From Balneola sp. (GTDB lineage: Bacteria > Bacteroidota > Rhodothermia > Balneolales > Balneolaceae), in assembly GCA_002696035.1 (NCBI GenBank), contig NZQV01000010.1, positions 1 to 64,000 of the forward strand: a stretch of 64,000 nt of DNA, given 5' to 3'. The notes beneath the pieces are model-generated. The model ran no database searches. It was not told the origin of the DNA and saw only the letters and a list, made by a program, of their open reading frames with translations. Below, in pieces: positions 44,732 through 52,360 of this stretch. Both the position numbers and the translations under genes were made by a program. How positions within the stretch are numbered: the first letter of the stretch is position 1; each line of letters starts with the position of its first letter.

Positions 44732-46084
44732 ATGAATAGAATACCAAGTAAGATCAAAATAACGTCTGTTATTGTCGCCTCTTTATTTTTTGGGTTGATG
44801 GGAATGAAGGATGGAGTTGCCCAGGAGACGCTGAATCTCGATGATGCCATCCGGATTGGTTTGGAGCGGAATTTTGCGATTCGAATTGCTGAAAACAACA
44901 CCCGGATCTCAGAAAACAATAACAGCCTGGGCAATGCTGGATTTCTGCCGGTTATCTCAGCAGATGGAGCCATCAACAAGCGTATCGAAGATAACGAGAC
45001 TCGCTATGGAAGTGGAGCGCCCATCCCTGATCGCAATGACGAAGGCGCTGAGACCACGGTATACAATTATGGAGTGAACGCATCCTGGCGCATCTTTGAC
45101 GGGCTCACCATGTTTGCTACGCTCGACCGGCTTTCCACTTTATCTGAAATAAGTGAGGTCGAAGCACGGAACAGGGTAGAACTGGTGCTGGCAGATATCA
45201 TTACAGGCTATTACGAGATCGCAGGACAGCAAAAGGCAGCACAGGTTTTGGAGAATACCGTTGAGATCTCAGAAGAACGCATTCGCATAGCAGAAACGGC
45301 CCGTGATCTGGGATCCGGTTCCGAGTATGAGTTATTGCTGGCCCGGGCCGATATGAATACGGATCAGGCCGCACTCATCCGTACTAAAACAAATTTAAAT
45401 CAGCTTAAAGTACTATTGACCACAATTCTGGGTGATACGACTGAAGCCGCATTCACGGTTCAACCCGAAATAGAGCTGGCCGGGAAACTATCGCTTGAGA
45501 ATATGATAGCAGAAGCCGTTGCACAAAACCGGGAACTCACCATAGCCCGGTTGACGGAACAGGCAGCTGAAGCTGAGATCCGCGAATTACGGGGAGATTG
45601 GTTTCCTCAGGTTGATGTATCTGGAGGGTATGCCTACTCTCGCACCGAAGCTTCTACCGGATTTTCAGAGTTCTCGCAGTCGCAGGGATTTCGCTATGGT
45701 ATCTCAGCAAGTGTAAACCTGTTCGATGGGTTCAATAAACAGCGTCGTCAGGAAAATGCCCGCATTGCTTTGAAGAATGAACAACTTCGTCGGCAAGATC
45801 TGGAACTACAGGTTCGGGCCAATGTCAGCCGGGTGTATGCCCAGTACGACGATGCCCTTTCACTGATCGAACTGGAAGAAGAAAACCTAGAGATCAACAA
45901 GCAAACAGTAGAAATAGCCCTGGAGCGGTTTGAGCTCGGCACCATCAATTCCATAGAATTACGGGAAGCCCAACAAAGCTTACTTAACGCTGAAAATCGG
46001 CTGATCGAAGCTCAAATTACGGCCAAATCTGCTGAAATAGAGCTGCTGCGACTAAGCGGAAGACTACTTTCACAGATTGAATAA
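44732..46084 (+). CDS. TolC-family outer-membrane channel, pump II
   Basis: 450 residues; exported (signal near 14-30, ending DGVAQ), then two outer-membrane-efflux repeats with long coiled-coil helices (LSLENMIAEAVAQNRELTIA, and LEEENLEINKQTVEIALERF) and YEIAGQQKAAQVLENTVEIS. Trimeric channel that completes the pump with the two upstream gene products. It starts two bases after the permease stop. A palindrome (46093-46111) just downstream followed by TTTTT may terminate the operon. Confidence 0.93.
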   Translation: MNRIPSKIKITSVIVASLFFGLMGMKDGVAQETLNLDDAIRIGLERNFAIRIAENNTRISENNNSLGNAGFLPVISADGAINKRIEDNETRYGSGAPIPDRNDEGAETTVYNYGVNASWRIFDGLTMFATLDRLSTLSEISEVEARNRVELVLADIITGYYEIAGQQKAAQVLENTVEISEERIRIAETARDLGSGSEYELLLARADMNTDQAALIRTKTNLNQLKVLLTTILGDTTEAAFTVQPEIELAGKLSLENMIAEAVAQNRELTIARLTEQAAEAEIRELRGDWFPQVDVSGGYAYSRTEASTGFSEFSQSQGFRYGISASVNLFDGFNKQRRQENARIALKNEQLRRQDLELQVRANVSRVYAQYDDALSLIELEEENLEINKQTVEIALERFELGTINSIELREAQQSLLNAENRLIEAQITAKSAEIELLRLSGRLLSQIE

Positions 46085-46092
46085 AAACGTAG

Positions 46093-46111
46093 GTCGGACA
46101 GCCTGTCCGAC
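46093..46111 (+). terminator. Perfect palindrome GTCGGACAG-C-CTGTCCGAC, possible operon terminator
   Basis: Nine-base arms around one base, then AGTAGTTTTTAAC. The related palindrome at 48172-48190 shares GTCGGAC...GTCCGAC and the flank AGTAG, so this is also a member of a repeat family rather than only a terminator. Confidence 0.6.
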
Positions 46112-46135
46112 AGTAGTTTTTAACGTTGATGATTT

Positions 46136-46300
46136 TTTAGTCTTGAGTAAAGGCATGAATTTGCTAAAGCTATAGATCTTTTGAGTCTTGAACGAAGTGA
46201 AGACTGAAAAAGTAGTAGCAAAACAAGTCTTCAGACTTGAAGAGTGTTCAGCGAGTGATGGGAGAAACTCTTAAGTCACCGTTCGCAAGATATTGATATT
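46136..46300 (-). repeat. Dispersed repeat, inverted copy (family of 61252-61680)
   Basis: On the minus strand this carries TCAAGTCTGAAGACTTG, TTGCTACTACTTTTTCAG and AAAGATCTATAGCTTTAG, the same order found at 61346-61420. CAAGTCT-GA-AGACTTG is itself palindromic. Its other end carries AACTCTTAAGTCACCG (46266-46281), repeated at 48238-48253. Confidence 0.75.
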
Positions 46301-46707
46301 TAATCGGGCAAATTAAAGATAAGAGTAAGCCGAGTTCCCCCTTCAGAATAACTAACTTCATCGGCGTATTCTTTCATTAGAAAAATGCCCCGGCCACTGG
46401 TTTTGAGTAGATTTTCTTCTGCGAGGGGATCGGGGGCATCCTCCGGTTCAAAACCTTCCCCCTGATCGGTGGATTCAAAGATCAGCTTTCCATTATCTGT
46501 GAAGGCCTTGATCTCGACCGTTTTTGAGGCATCGAGTTTATTACCATGCAGAATGCCATTGGTAGCAGCTTCGGAAACAGCCAGCATGAGCCTGGCATAG
46601 AATTCATCATCAAAGCCAAGTTCATCTTGAAGGCTATTCAGCAACTGCTCAACGCGTTCAATTTCTTCGTATGTAGAGTGGAGTGTAAGGGTCTGTAATA
46701 ATTTCAT
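46300..46707 (-). CDS. RsbW/SpoIIAB-type anti-sigma serine kinase (HATPase)
   Basis: 135 residues of the single-domain GHKL ATPase. The N box is LAVSEAATNGILHGN, the G1 box STDQGEGFEP and the G2 box TSGRGIFLMKEYADEV. Such kinases bind and phosphorylate anti-sigma antagonists or partner-switch proteins. No STAS antagonist or sigma-factor gene lies beside it, so the partner is elsewhere. It begins 3 bases after the glutamate dehydrogenase stop, so it is co-transcribed with it, an unusual pairing. Confidence 0.87.
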   Translation of the reverse strand: MKLLQTLTLHSTYEEIERVEQLLNSLQDELGFDDEFYARLMLAVSEAATNGILHGNKLDASKTVEIKAFTDNGKLIFESTDQGEGFEPEDAPDPLAEENLLKTSGRGIFLMKEYADEVSYSEGGTRLTLIFNLPD

Positions 46708-46710
46708 TCA

Positions 46711-48015
46711 CTAAGCATAAATCCCGCGGAGCTTAAGCGTTGTTGCCACCCGATCGATAGCATACATGTAAGCCGCCTGTCTGAGGGTAATACTATACTT
46801 TTCACTTACCATAAACAAGTTATCAAAAGACTCTCTCATCATTCTGTTAAGTCGACGATTCACACGTTCCTCGGTCCAGAAATATCCATGGCGATCCTGC
46901 ACCCACTCGAAATAAGAAACGGTTACCCCACCGGCATTTGCGAGAATATCGGGAACTACCATGATGTCCTTTTCTTCCAGGATCTTATCGGCGTTGTGGG
47001 TAACAGGCCCGTTTGCGCCCTCTGCAATGATCTTAGCCCTGATATTTGGAGCATTTTCTTTGTTGATCTGATCTTCTTTAGCAGCAGGAATCAGTACATC
47101 ACATTCCAGTTCCAGAAGGTCTTTATTGCTGATCGATTCAGCCCCGTCGAAGCCTTCAAGGGAATTATTGTGAGTTTGGGCATATCGAATGGCTTCGGGA
47201 ATATCGATGCCATCTTTGTTAAAGTAGCCTCCGCTTATATCACTTATAGCGATCACATTGGCGCCTTGTTCATACATTAACTGGGCCGAAACAGAGCCCA
47301 CATTTCCAAATCCCTGAACAACAACAGAGGTGTTACTCGGCGAAATCCGAAGTTTTCCTAAAGCAGCCAGCGTACACGTTACTACTCCACGACCGGTGGC
47401 TTCTTTTCGTCCTTTTGAACCACCCAGAATAATGGGTTTGCCGGTTACCACAGCTGTTTCTGTCTTCTTTTGTTTCATGCTGTAAGTATCCATGATCCAC
47501 GCCATGGTTTGCTCATTGGTATTCATATCAGGAGCGGGGATATCGCGGTCTGGGCCAAATACATCATACATGTTGGCGGTATAACGGCGGGTCAGCCGCT
47601 CCAGCTCAGATTGTGATAATTCTTTGGGATTCACACGAACGCCACCTTTGGCTCCTCCAAAAGGAACATTGACAACCGCACATTTCCAGGTCATCCACGC
47701 GGCGAGAGCTTTAACTTCATCAATGGTTACATCGTCTGAATAGCGAATTCCGCCTTTAGAAGGACCGAGAATGCTATTATGAATGACACGGTACCCCTCA
47801 AAGACTTCAATGTTTCCGTTATCCATGGTAACAGGAATAGAAACTACGACCACTTTTTCGGGACTGGAGAGATATTTGAAGACCCCTTCATCCAGGTTAA
47901 GAAGTTCGGCTGCGAATCGAAATCGCTCCATCATGGAGGCGAAAGGAGAGTCGTTCGTAATATGTGGTACAGGTTCTTTATAGTAGCCGCCGGTAGTAGA
48001 TTCTTTATTTGACAT
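46711..48015 (-). CDS. Glu/Leu/Phe/Val dehydrogenase family, glutamate dehydrogenase
   Basis: 434 residues. Substrate-site Lys in GPSKGGIRYSDD, catalytic Lys region MTWKCAVVNVPFGGAKGGVR, and the Rossmann motif VVQGFGNVGSVSAQLMYEQGA are all clear. The final Ala-rich helix AYMYAIDRVATTLKLRG is conserved. It interconverts glutamate and 2-oxoglutarate plus ammonia; NAD or NADP specificity is uncertain, and the length fits the hexameric catabolic GdhA/GudB group. Repeats flank the gene pair on both sides. Confidence 0.93.
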   Translation of the reverse strand: MSNKESTTGGYYKEPVPHITNDSPFASMMERFRFAAELLNLDEGVFKYLSSPEKVVVVSIPVTMDNGNIEVFEGYRVIHNSILGPSKGGIRYSDDVTIDEVKALAAWMTWKCAVVNVPFGGAKGGVRVNPKELSQSELERLTRRYTANMYDVFGPDRDIPAPDMNTNEQTMAWIMDTYSMKQKKTETAVVTGKPIILGGSKGRKEATGRGVVTCTLAALGKLRISPSNTSVVVQGFGNVGSVSAQLMYEQGANVIAISDISGGYFNKDGIDIPEAIRYAQTHNNSLEGFDGAESISNKDLLELECDVLIPAAKEDQINKENAPNIRAKIIAEGANGPVTHNADKILEEKDIMVVPDILANAGGVTVSYFEWVQDRHGYFWTEERVNRRLNRMMRESFDNLFMVSEKYSITLRQAAYMYAIDRVATTLKLRGIYA

Positions 48016-48171
48016 CGTCAGTTTTTAATAAGAAGATTTTTATTGCAAAATTGCTCAAAAAAGCGGTTCCAAATATAAAAGGATTACTTAAGATTATTGT
48101 CATTTTTCTGCAAAAAGATGGGATTTTTTATCGTATGAAATTTGGGGTAGATAGCCTTCAAGTAAACGGAG

Positions 48172-48276
48172 GTCGGACAGCTGGTCCGACAGTAGCTGGT
48201 AAAATGAGTAAATTCTTAGATGTGAGCATTATCCTCAACTCTTAAGTCACCGCTCCTAAGATCTTTATCTGGAAGA
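48172..48276. repeat. Repeat segment shared with 46093-46300
   Basis: GTCGGACAGCTGGTCCGACAGTAG here corresponds to GTCGGACAGCCTGTCCGACAGTAG at 46093, and AACTCTTAAGTCACCG (48238-48253) to 46266-46281, in the same order. The two copies bracket the anti-sigma kinase and glutamate dehydrogenase genes. The rest of the 449-base gap between the GDH start and the next gene holds only a phosphate-box-like site near its end. Confidence 0.7.
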
Positions 48277-48362
48277 GGATATTCGGGCTCACTGAAGACT
48301 TAAGAGATCAACGGGGATCAATAAGTTGCTTTGGGAATCTCTGCTGCATTCAAATGATACAC

Positions 48363-48380
48363 TGTTAACATATTGTTAAG
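48363..48380 (+). promoter_or_regulatory. 11-bp-period direct repeat TGTTAAC-ATAT-TGTTAAG
   Basis: Two seven-base half-sites repeat with an 11-base period, the arrangement bound by PhoB/OmpR-class response regulators (Pho boxes use 7+4 or 8+3 bases). A further CTTAACAT occurs at 48412-48419. The site is 85 bases upstream of the PiT-like transporter start. Confidence 0.45.
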
Positions 48381-48464
48381 CATTGGCCATATCTGAGATC
48401 GGTAACACTGTCTTAACATTTAATTTTTACCCTTGGCTTGTAAATCAGCACACAAATAATCTAT

Positions 48465-49592
48465 ATGTCAGATTCATCGTCTAACTCAAACTCCCAAAGT
48501 CCTATCGAGCGGTTAATTCCAACGGGCTTTTATGATGTAATTAAGCAAGAGCGCATATTTATTGGCTTGATCGGGCTCTTTTTTTTCATAGCCGGAGTTG
48601 CTTTTCCCTACGCCGAACTTGCCATGTGGGTAGGATTTGCTTTTGCAGGTTATTCTGCCATCGCAAACGATAGTATTCAAACCATAGGAACTTTTCTTGC
48701 CTCTAATATGGATAAGAAATGGTGGGTTCTGTGGCTTTGGATCGGCGGCATCTTCCTCATCACCGTTAGTGCCAGTTTTTATATTTATGATGGCGATGTA
48801 ACCTATCAGCGACTTACCTCCAAAGGTTTTGCAGAAGCACCAACAGATTTTTCATTCCTTCAGGTAGCAGCTCCTATCTTCCTTTTGATCTTGACCCGGA
48901 TGCGGATGCCAGTTTCAACTACATTCCTGTTGTTAAGCTGTTTTGCTACATCTGCTGAAGGCATCACTTCTGTGCTGGGCAAAAGTTTACAGGGATATGG
49001 AATTGCCCTTATGGCAGGTCTTGTGGTGTGGCTTATCGTTACCAACACGATCGAAAAGAAATTCAAAGGAGAGCCGGGTAAGATCTGGCTTCCCTTGCAG
49101 TGGATCATCTCTGGTACCCTTTGGGCGGTTTGGGTGATGCAGGATGCTGCCAACATTGCGGTTTATCTTCCACGTTCACTCGAGTTCAATCAGTTTCTCG
49201 GTTTCTCGCTGTTCATCTTTTTTGGATTGGGACTCTTGTTCTATTTGCGGGGAGACAGAATTCAGGAGATCGTAACAGAAAAATCACGCGTCACAGATAT
49301 TCGGTCTGCTACCATTATTGATTTTGTATACGCCATATTGCTGGTTTATAAACTCACCATTAGCACGGTACCTATGAGCACCACATGGGTGTTCCTCGGT
49401 CTGCTTGCCGGACGCGAATTGGGAATGAGTATCATGGATGGGAAAGAACACGGACGTCCCATGGGGAAAGTGTTCAAAATGGCGTTCAAAGATCTGTCTT
49501 ATGCACTTATCGGATTGGCCGTGTCCATCATTTTGGCCATCTCTATTAATGATCAGGTTCGCAGAGAATTGCTGCAAATGATTGGCTATTGA
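48465..49592 (+). CDS. PiT-like inorganic phosphate or ion transporter (divergent)
   Basis: 375 residues with about nine or ten hydrophobic segments. Two inverted elements resemble the PiT family signature: AFAGYSAIANDSIQTIGTFLAS (like the AND-x-x-x-x-GT motif) with MRMPVSTTFLLLSC (like PxSTT), and later VPMSTTWVFLGLLAGRELG. So a two-fold duplicated transporter related to PF01384 is likely, although similarity is faint. It has a cytosolic, Ser/Asn-rich N-terminus and ends LLQMIGY. Upstream it carries a phosphate-box-like direct repeat, consistent with regulated phosphate uptake. Monocistronic with its own terminator. Confidence 0.65.
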   Translation: MSDSSSNSNSQSPIERLIPTGFYDVIKQERIFIGLIGLFFFIAGVAFPYAELAMWVGFAFAGYSAIANDSIQTIGTFLASNMDKKWWVLWLWIGGIFLITVSASFYIYDGDVTYQRLTSKGFAEAPTDFSFLQVAAPIFLLILTRMRMPVSTTFLLLSCFATSAEGITSVLGKSLQGYGIALMAGLVVWLIVTNTIEKKFKGEPGKIWLPLQWIISGTLWAVWVMQDAANIAVYLPRSLEFNQFLGFSLFIFFGLGLLFYLRGDRIQEIVTEKSRVTDIRSATIIDFVYAILLVYKLTISTVPMSTTWVFLGLLAGRELGMSIMDGKEHGRPMGKVFKMAFKDLSYALIGLAVSIILAISINDQVRRELLQMIGY

Positions 49593-49617
49593 TATTTAAG
49601 TCCAAATATACCATACT

Positions 49618-49652
49618 AAGGCGTCCCGTTTACAAGCGTGGACGCCTTTTTT
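49618..49652 (+). terminator. Terminator after the PiT-like gene
   Basis: AAGGCGTCC (49618-49626) and GGACGCCTT (49640-49648) form a 9-bp stem followed by TTTTTTATTTTC. Confidence 0.9.
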
Positions 49653-49727
49653 ATTTTCACATACTGCATTCTCTATGAAAGAGTTTATCAAAAACATATC
49701 ATCAACAGTAACTAAACTGTATGCACT

Positions 49728-50228
49728 ATGAATGCGAATGTTTTAGTCTTGAATCAAGACTATCAACCTTTGAGTGTTTGTTCTGTGCAACGCTCCATGA
49801 AACTTATTTTTCTGGAAAAGGCTGAATTACTTCATGATGACCCAAAAAAAGAACTGCGTACTGTAAGAAAGTCTTTTCAATTTCCATCGGTGATCCGGCT
49901 GCGGAATTACATCAATGTGCCCTATGCAAAGATCGTGCTATCCCGCCGAAATGTGATGCGCCGCGATGATTACACCTGTCAGTACTGCGGAAAAAAGTCA
50001 GATCTCACCATCGACCATATCCTTCCCAAAAGCAGGGGAGGGAAAGACACTTGGGAAAACCTGACCACAGCCTGTGATAAGTGTAACGTTCATAAAGGAA
50101 ACAGAACGCCGAAAGAAGCACAAATGCCGCTGAACAGCAAACCGTACCGTCCGGTGCCTATCACCTTTTTCCGCGATTCCAACGGGAGCGTTCAGGAACC
50201 CTGGAAACCCTATCTCTACATGACGTGA
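49728..50228 (+). CDS. HNH endonuclease family protein
   Basis: 166 residues. The N-terminus (NVLVLNQDYQPLSVCSVQRS) and the core CQYCGKKSDLTIDHILPKSRGG with CDKCNVHKGNRTP match the conserved HNH family of Bacteroidota. Zinc-type Cys pairs CxxC (QYC and DKC) frame the DH-x-x-P motif. Function may be a structure- or damage-specific nuclease; target unknown. No restriction-methylase, toxin or phage neighbours. Conserved length suggests a housekeeping role. Confidence 0.9.
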   Translation: MNANVLVLNQDYQPLSVCSVQRSMKLIFLEKAELLHDDPKKELRTVRKSFQFPSVIRLRNYINVPYAKIVLSRRNVMRRDDYTCQYCGKKSDLTIDHILPKSRGGKDTWENLTTACDKCNVHKGNRTPKEAQMPLNSKPYRPVPITFFRDSNGSVQEPWKPYLYMT

Positions 50229-50285
50229 TTAATTGTTGAATTGTTGATTTGTGATTGACGATTTAACTCATCACTATATCACCAA

Positions 50286-51995
50286 TCATCCCACAGCCAG
50301 TGCTTTATTTGCTACTGCCAATCCCTTCACGAAGGCTTGAATAACGGCTTCCAGTGTATCAGGAGAAGCTCCTTTGGAAGTAAATTTGTGCCCTTCTTTT
50401 TCCAGCGTTAGTGTTACTACCACCAGAGAATCTGTATCTGGGCTGAGAATTTCCACTTCGTGATTGATGACATCCAGCGGGAGGAAAGAGTCGGTTTCTG
50501 CTTTAATGGCCGTCAGTATCGCATCGATGGGGCCCACTCCCTGATCCAGAGAGATCACTTCTTCACCCCCTTCAATCTTTAGTTTAACGGCCGCACTCAC
50601 CAACCCATGTTTGCGCATGGTCAGTTTATAATCCACAACTTCCACCGGGTGGTGCAGATCGGTATCCTCATTATAAACCAAAGAACGAAGCACTTTGATC
50701 TCCTCTTCTTTCAGTGTTTTTCCTTTTCGGTTGATGTTGTGCACGTATTCCTCATACAACTTGGAATGTCCTTCATCCATACTCACATTTTCGAAACCGG
50801 TATTGCGGGTTTGTCCCCAGCTTTCTTTCTGCATCTCAATAAATCCGGATTCTATATACTGCTGAATACGCTCCAGATTTGGCGGCAACACCGGCGACGA
50901 CAACGAATATTTGGCTACAATATGAGCGCTCTTTAAACCCGTTCCCGTTAATACAAACAGACATTTTTTGCCTTTGAACTGCTCCAGGTTATTCTTGAAG
51001 GTTGCCAGTGGAATGGCACAAGCAGGTTCCGTGAAAAAACCTTCCTCCACCGTCATTTCCTTCATGGATTCGAGCAATTCATTTTCTGTCGCGGTATAAG
51101 CCAGTCCATCCGTCTCTTCGATGCCGCGCAATACTTTATAGAAATCCAGGGGGTCGCCCACGGCTACGGCATCAGCCATCGTATTCACCTGATCTTTGAC
51201 GATCTTATCTTTTTTAAAGATCCCTTCTACAACCGGAGAACTCTGCTCGGGTTGAACCGCAACAAAATGTGGGATCTTGTCGATAAGACCGGCCGCTTTC
51301 AATTCTTTATAGCCTTTGTAGATGGCGGCAAAGTTGGTTCCCGCTCCGATCGGCACAAACACGTAATCGAAATCGGTGATCCCTTGTTCATACAGTTCAT
51401 AGGAAAAAGATTTCTGTCCTTCCTGGCGAAATACATAATCGCCGGCCAGATAATAATTCCCTGATTTGGCAAATTCCCGGCACAACTTCTCACACACCAT
51501 AAAATCGCCTTTGATCTTGATGATGGTGGCATCATAAATGGTAGCCTGAGCTAATTTCACTTCCGGGGTCTTTTCCGGTACAAATACAAAACAAGGGATC
51601 TTGAAATAGCAGGCATAAGCCGCTACCGAAGCCGCCATATTTCCGGTAGAAGCGAGGCATATAGCATCAGCACCCAATTCCAGTGCCTTCTGAACTTCAA
51701 TATAACTTCCGCGATCTTTGAAGCAACCGGTGGGATGTTCAAACTCCAGCTTGCCATATAATTCGGCATCGTATCTCTTGGAAAGACGATTTAATTTTTT
51801 CAGCGGGGTGAAATGATGCTTCAGCGGATCCGGCTTTATTTCCTTAAGCGGATACTGGATCTCCTCGCGGGCCTCTTTGTACTCAATATCCAGAACGCCA
51901 CCACATTTGGTGCAGTAGGTGCTTGTCTCTCTTTCGTCGTTCACAAGGCCGCACATAATGCAGCTCATAGTATATCCGGAATTACTGGCTTTCAT
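50286..51995 (-). CDS. Threonine synthase with C-terminal LeuA-type regulatory domain
   Basis: 569 residues. An N-terminal zinc-ribbon pair (Cys12/15, Cys28/31) opens the protein. The PLP fold follows, with the Schiff-base Lys93 in FEHPTGCFKDRGS, the phosphate loop CLASTGNMAASVAAY, and VFVPIGAGTNF, as in threonine synthase. From about 430 the sequence becomes the alpha-isopropylmalate-synthase allosteric dimerisation domain (YKLTMRKHGLVSAAVKLKIE, DQGVGPIDAILTAIKAET, VTLTLEKEGHKFTSKGASPD). So the last step of threonine synthesis is probably feedback-controlled by a branched-chain product such as isoleucine or leucine, which is inference. Related fused enzymes exist but are uncommon. Confidence 0.83.
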   Translation of the reverse strand: MKASNSGYTMSCIMCGLVNDERETSTYCTKCGGVLDIEYKEAREEIQYPLKEIKPDPLKHHFTPLKKLNRLSKRYDAELYGKLEFEHPTGCFKDRGSYIEVQKALELGADAICLASTGNMAASVAAYACYFKIPCFVFVPEKTPEVKLAQATIYDATIIKIKGDFMVCEKLCREFAKSGNYYLAGDYVFRQEGQKSFSYELYEQGITDFDYVFVPIGAGTNFAAIYKGYKELKAAGLIDKIPHFVAVQPEQSSPVVEGIFKKDKIVKDQVNTMADAVAVGDPLDFYKVLRGIEETDGLAYTATENELLESMKEMTVEEGFFTEPACAIPLATFKNNLEQFKGKKCLFVLTGTGLKSAHIVAKYSLSSPVLPPNLERIQQYIESGFIEMQKESWGQTRNTGFENVSMDEGHSKLYEEYVHNINRKGKTLKEEEIKVLRSLVYNEDTDLHHPVEVVDYKLTMRKHGLVSAAVKLKIEGGEEVISLDQGVGPIDAILTAIKAETDSFLPLDVINHEVEILSPDTDSLVVVTLTLEKEGHKFTSKGASPDTLEAVIQAFVKGLAVANKALAVG

Positions 51996-52083
51996 AAATA
52001 AAGTTAGTTGATAATTGTACTTTTTTATCTGAAAGGGAAGGTATCAAAATTCAGACAAAAAAGCGCTTTTTTAGCGATTCTGA

Positions 52084-52329
52084 TTACAATGGGAGCAGAA
52101 TGATCTCTTCAAAATCAAGGTCGAGTTCATCCAGTACAGGACTTGCCATTTCCTCGATCTCGGCTTCGCTGTAATCATTTAATCCCTCCAGCTTTACATA
52201 CAGGATCTCGTTTCGCTCATCGATGAAAAACTGTACATCGCTGCTTTCAAAGATCTCCTGCAGGGTGTTCACTAAAAATTCCACATCTTCAATAAAAGCT
52301 TTGATTTCGTCTTCGGTAGGTTCGCTCAT
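52084..52329 (-). CDS. Small acidic protein of unknown function
   Basis: 81 residues, strongly acidic. An N-terminal helix (DEIKAFIEDVEFLVNTLQEIFE) is followed by a beta-alpha-beta section (SDVQFFIDERNEILYVKLEG, SEAEIEEMASPVLDELDLDFEE). No family recognised and no signal peptide. The start ATG 52329 is 31 bases from the divergent anmK start. Real gene status is likely because the protein is compact and the start is well placed, but not proven. Confidence 0.6.
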   Translation of the reverse strand: MSEPTEDEIKAFIEDVEFLVNTLQEIFESSDVQFFIDERNEILYVKLEGLNDYSEAEIEEMASPVLDELDLDFEEIILLPL

Positions 52330-52360
52330 TTTATGTAGTTTCTGTGTGAAAAAAATTCAG

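Noticed and set aside
48163-48200. GTCGGACAGCTGGTCCGAC as a terminator
   Set aside because: It is followed by AGTAGCTGG, not a T run, and no plus-strand gene ends nearby; treated as a repeat.
52223-52360. Longer anmK start
   Set aside because: It overlaps the antisense small acidic gene and has no similarity to AnmK; ATG 52361 is adequate.
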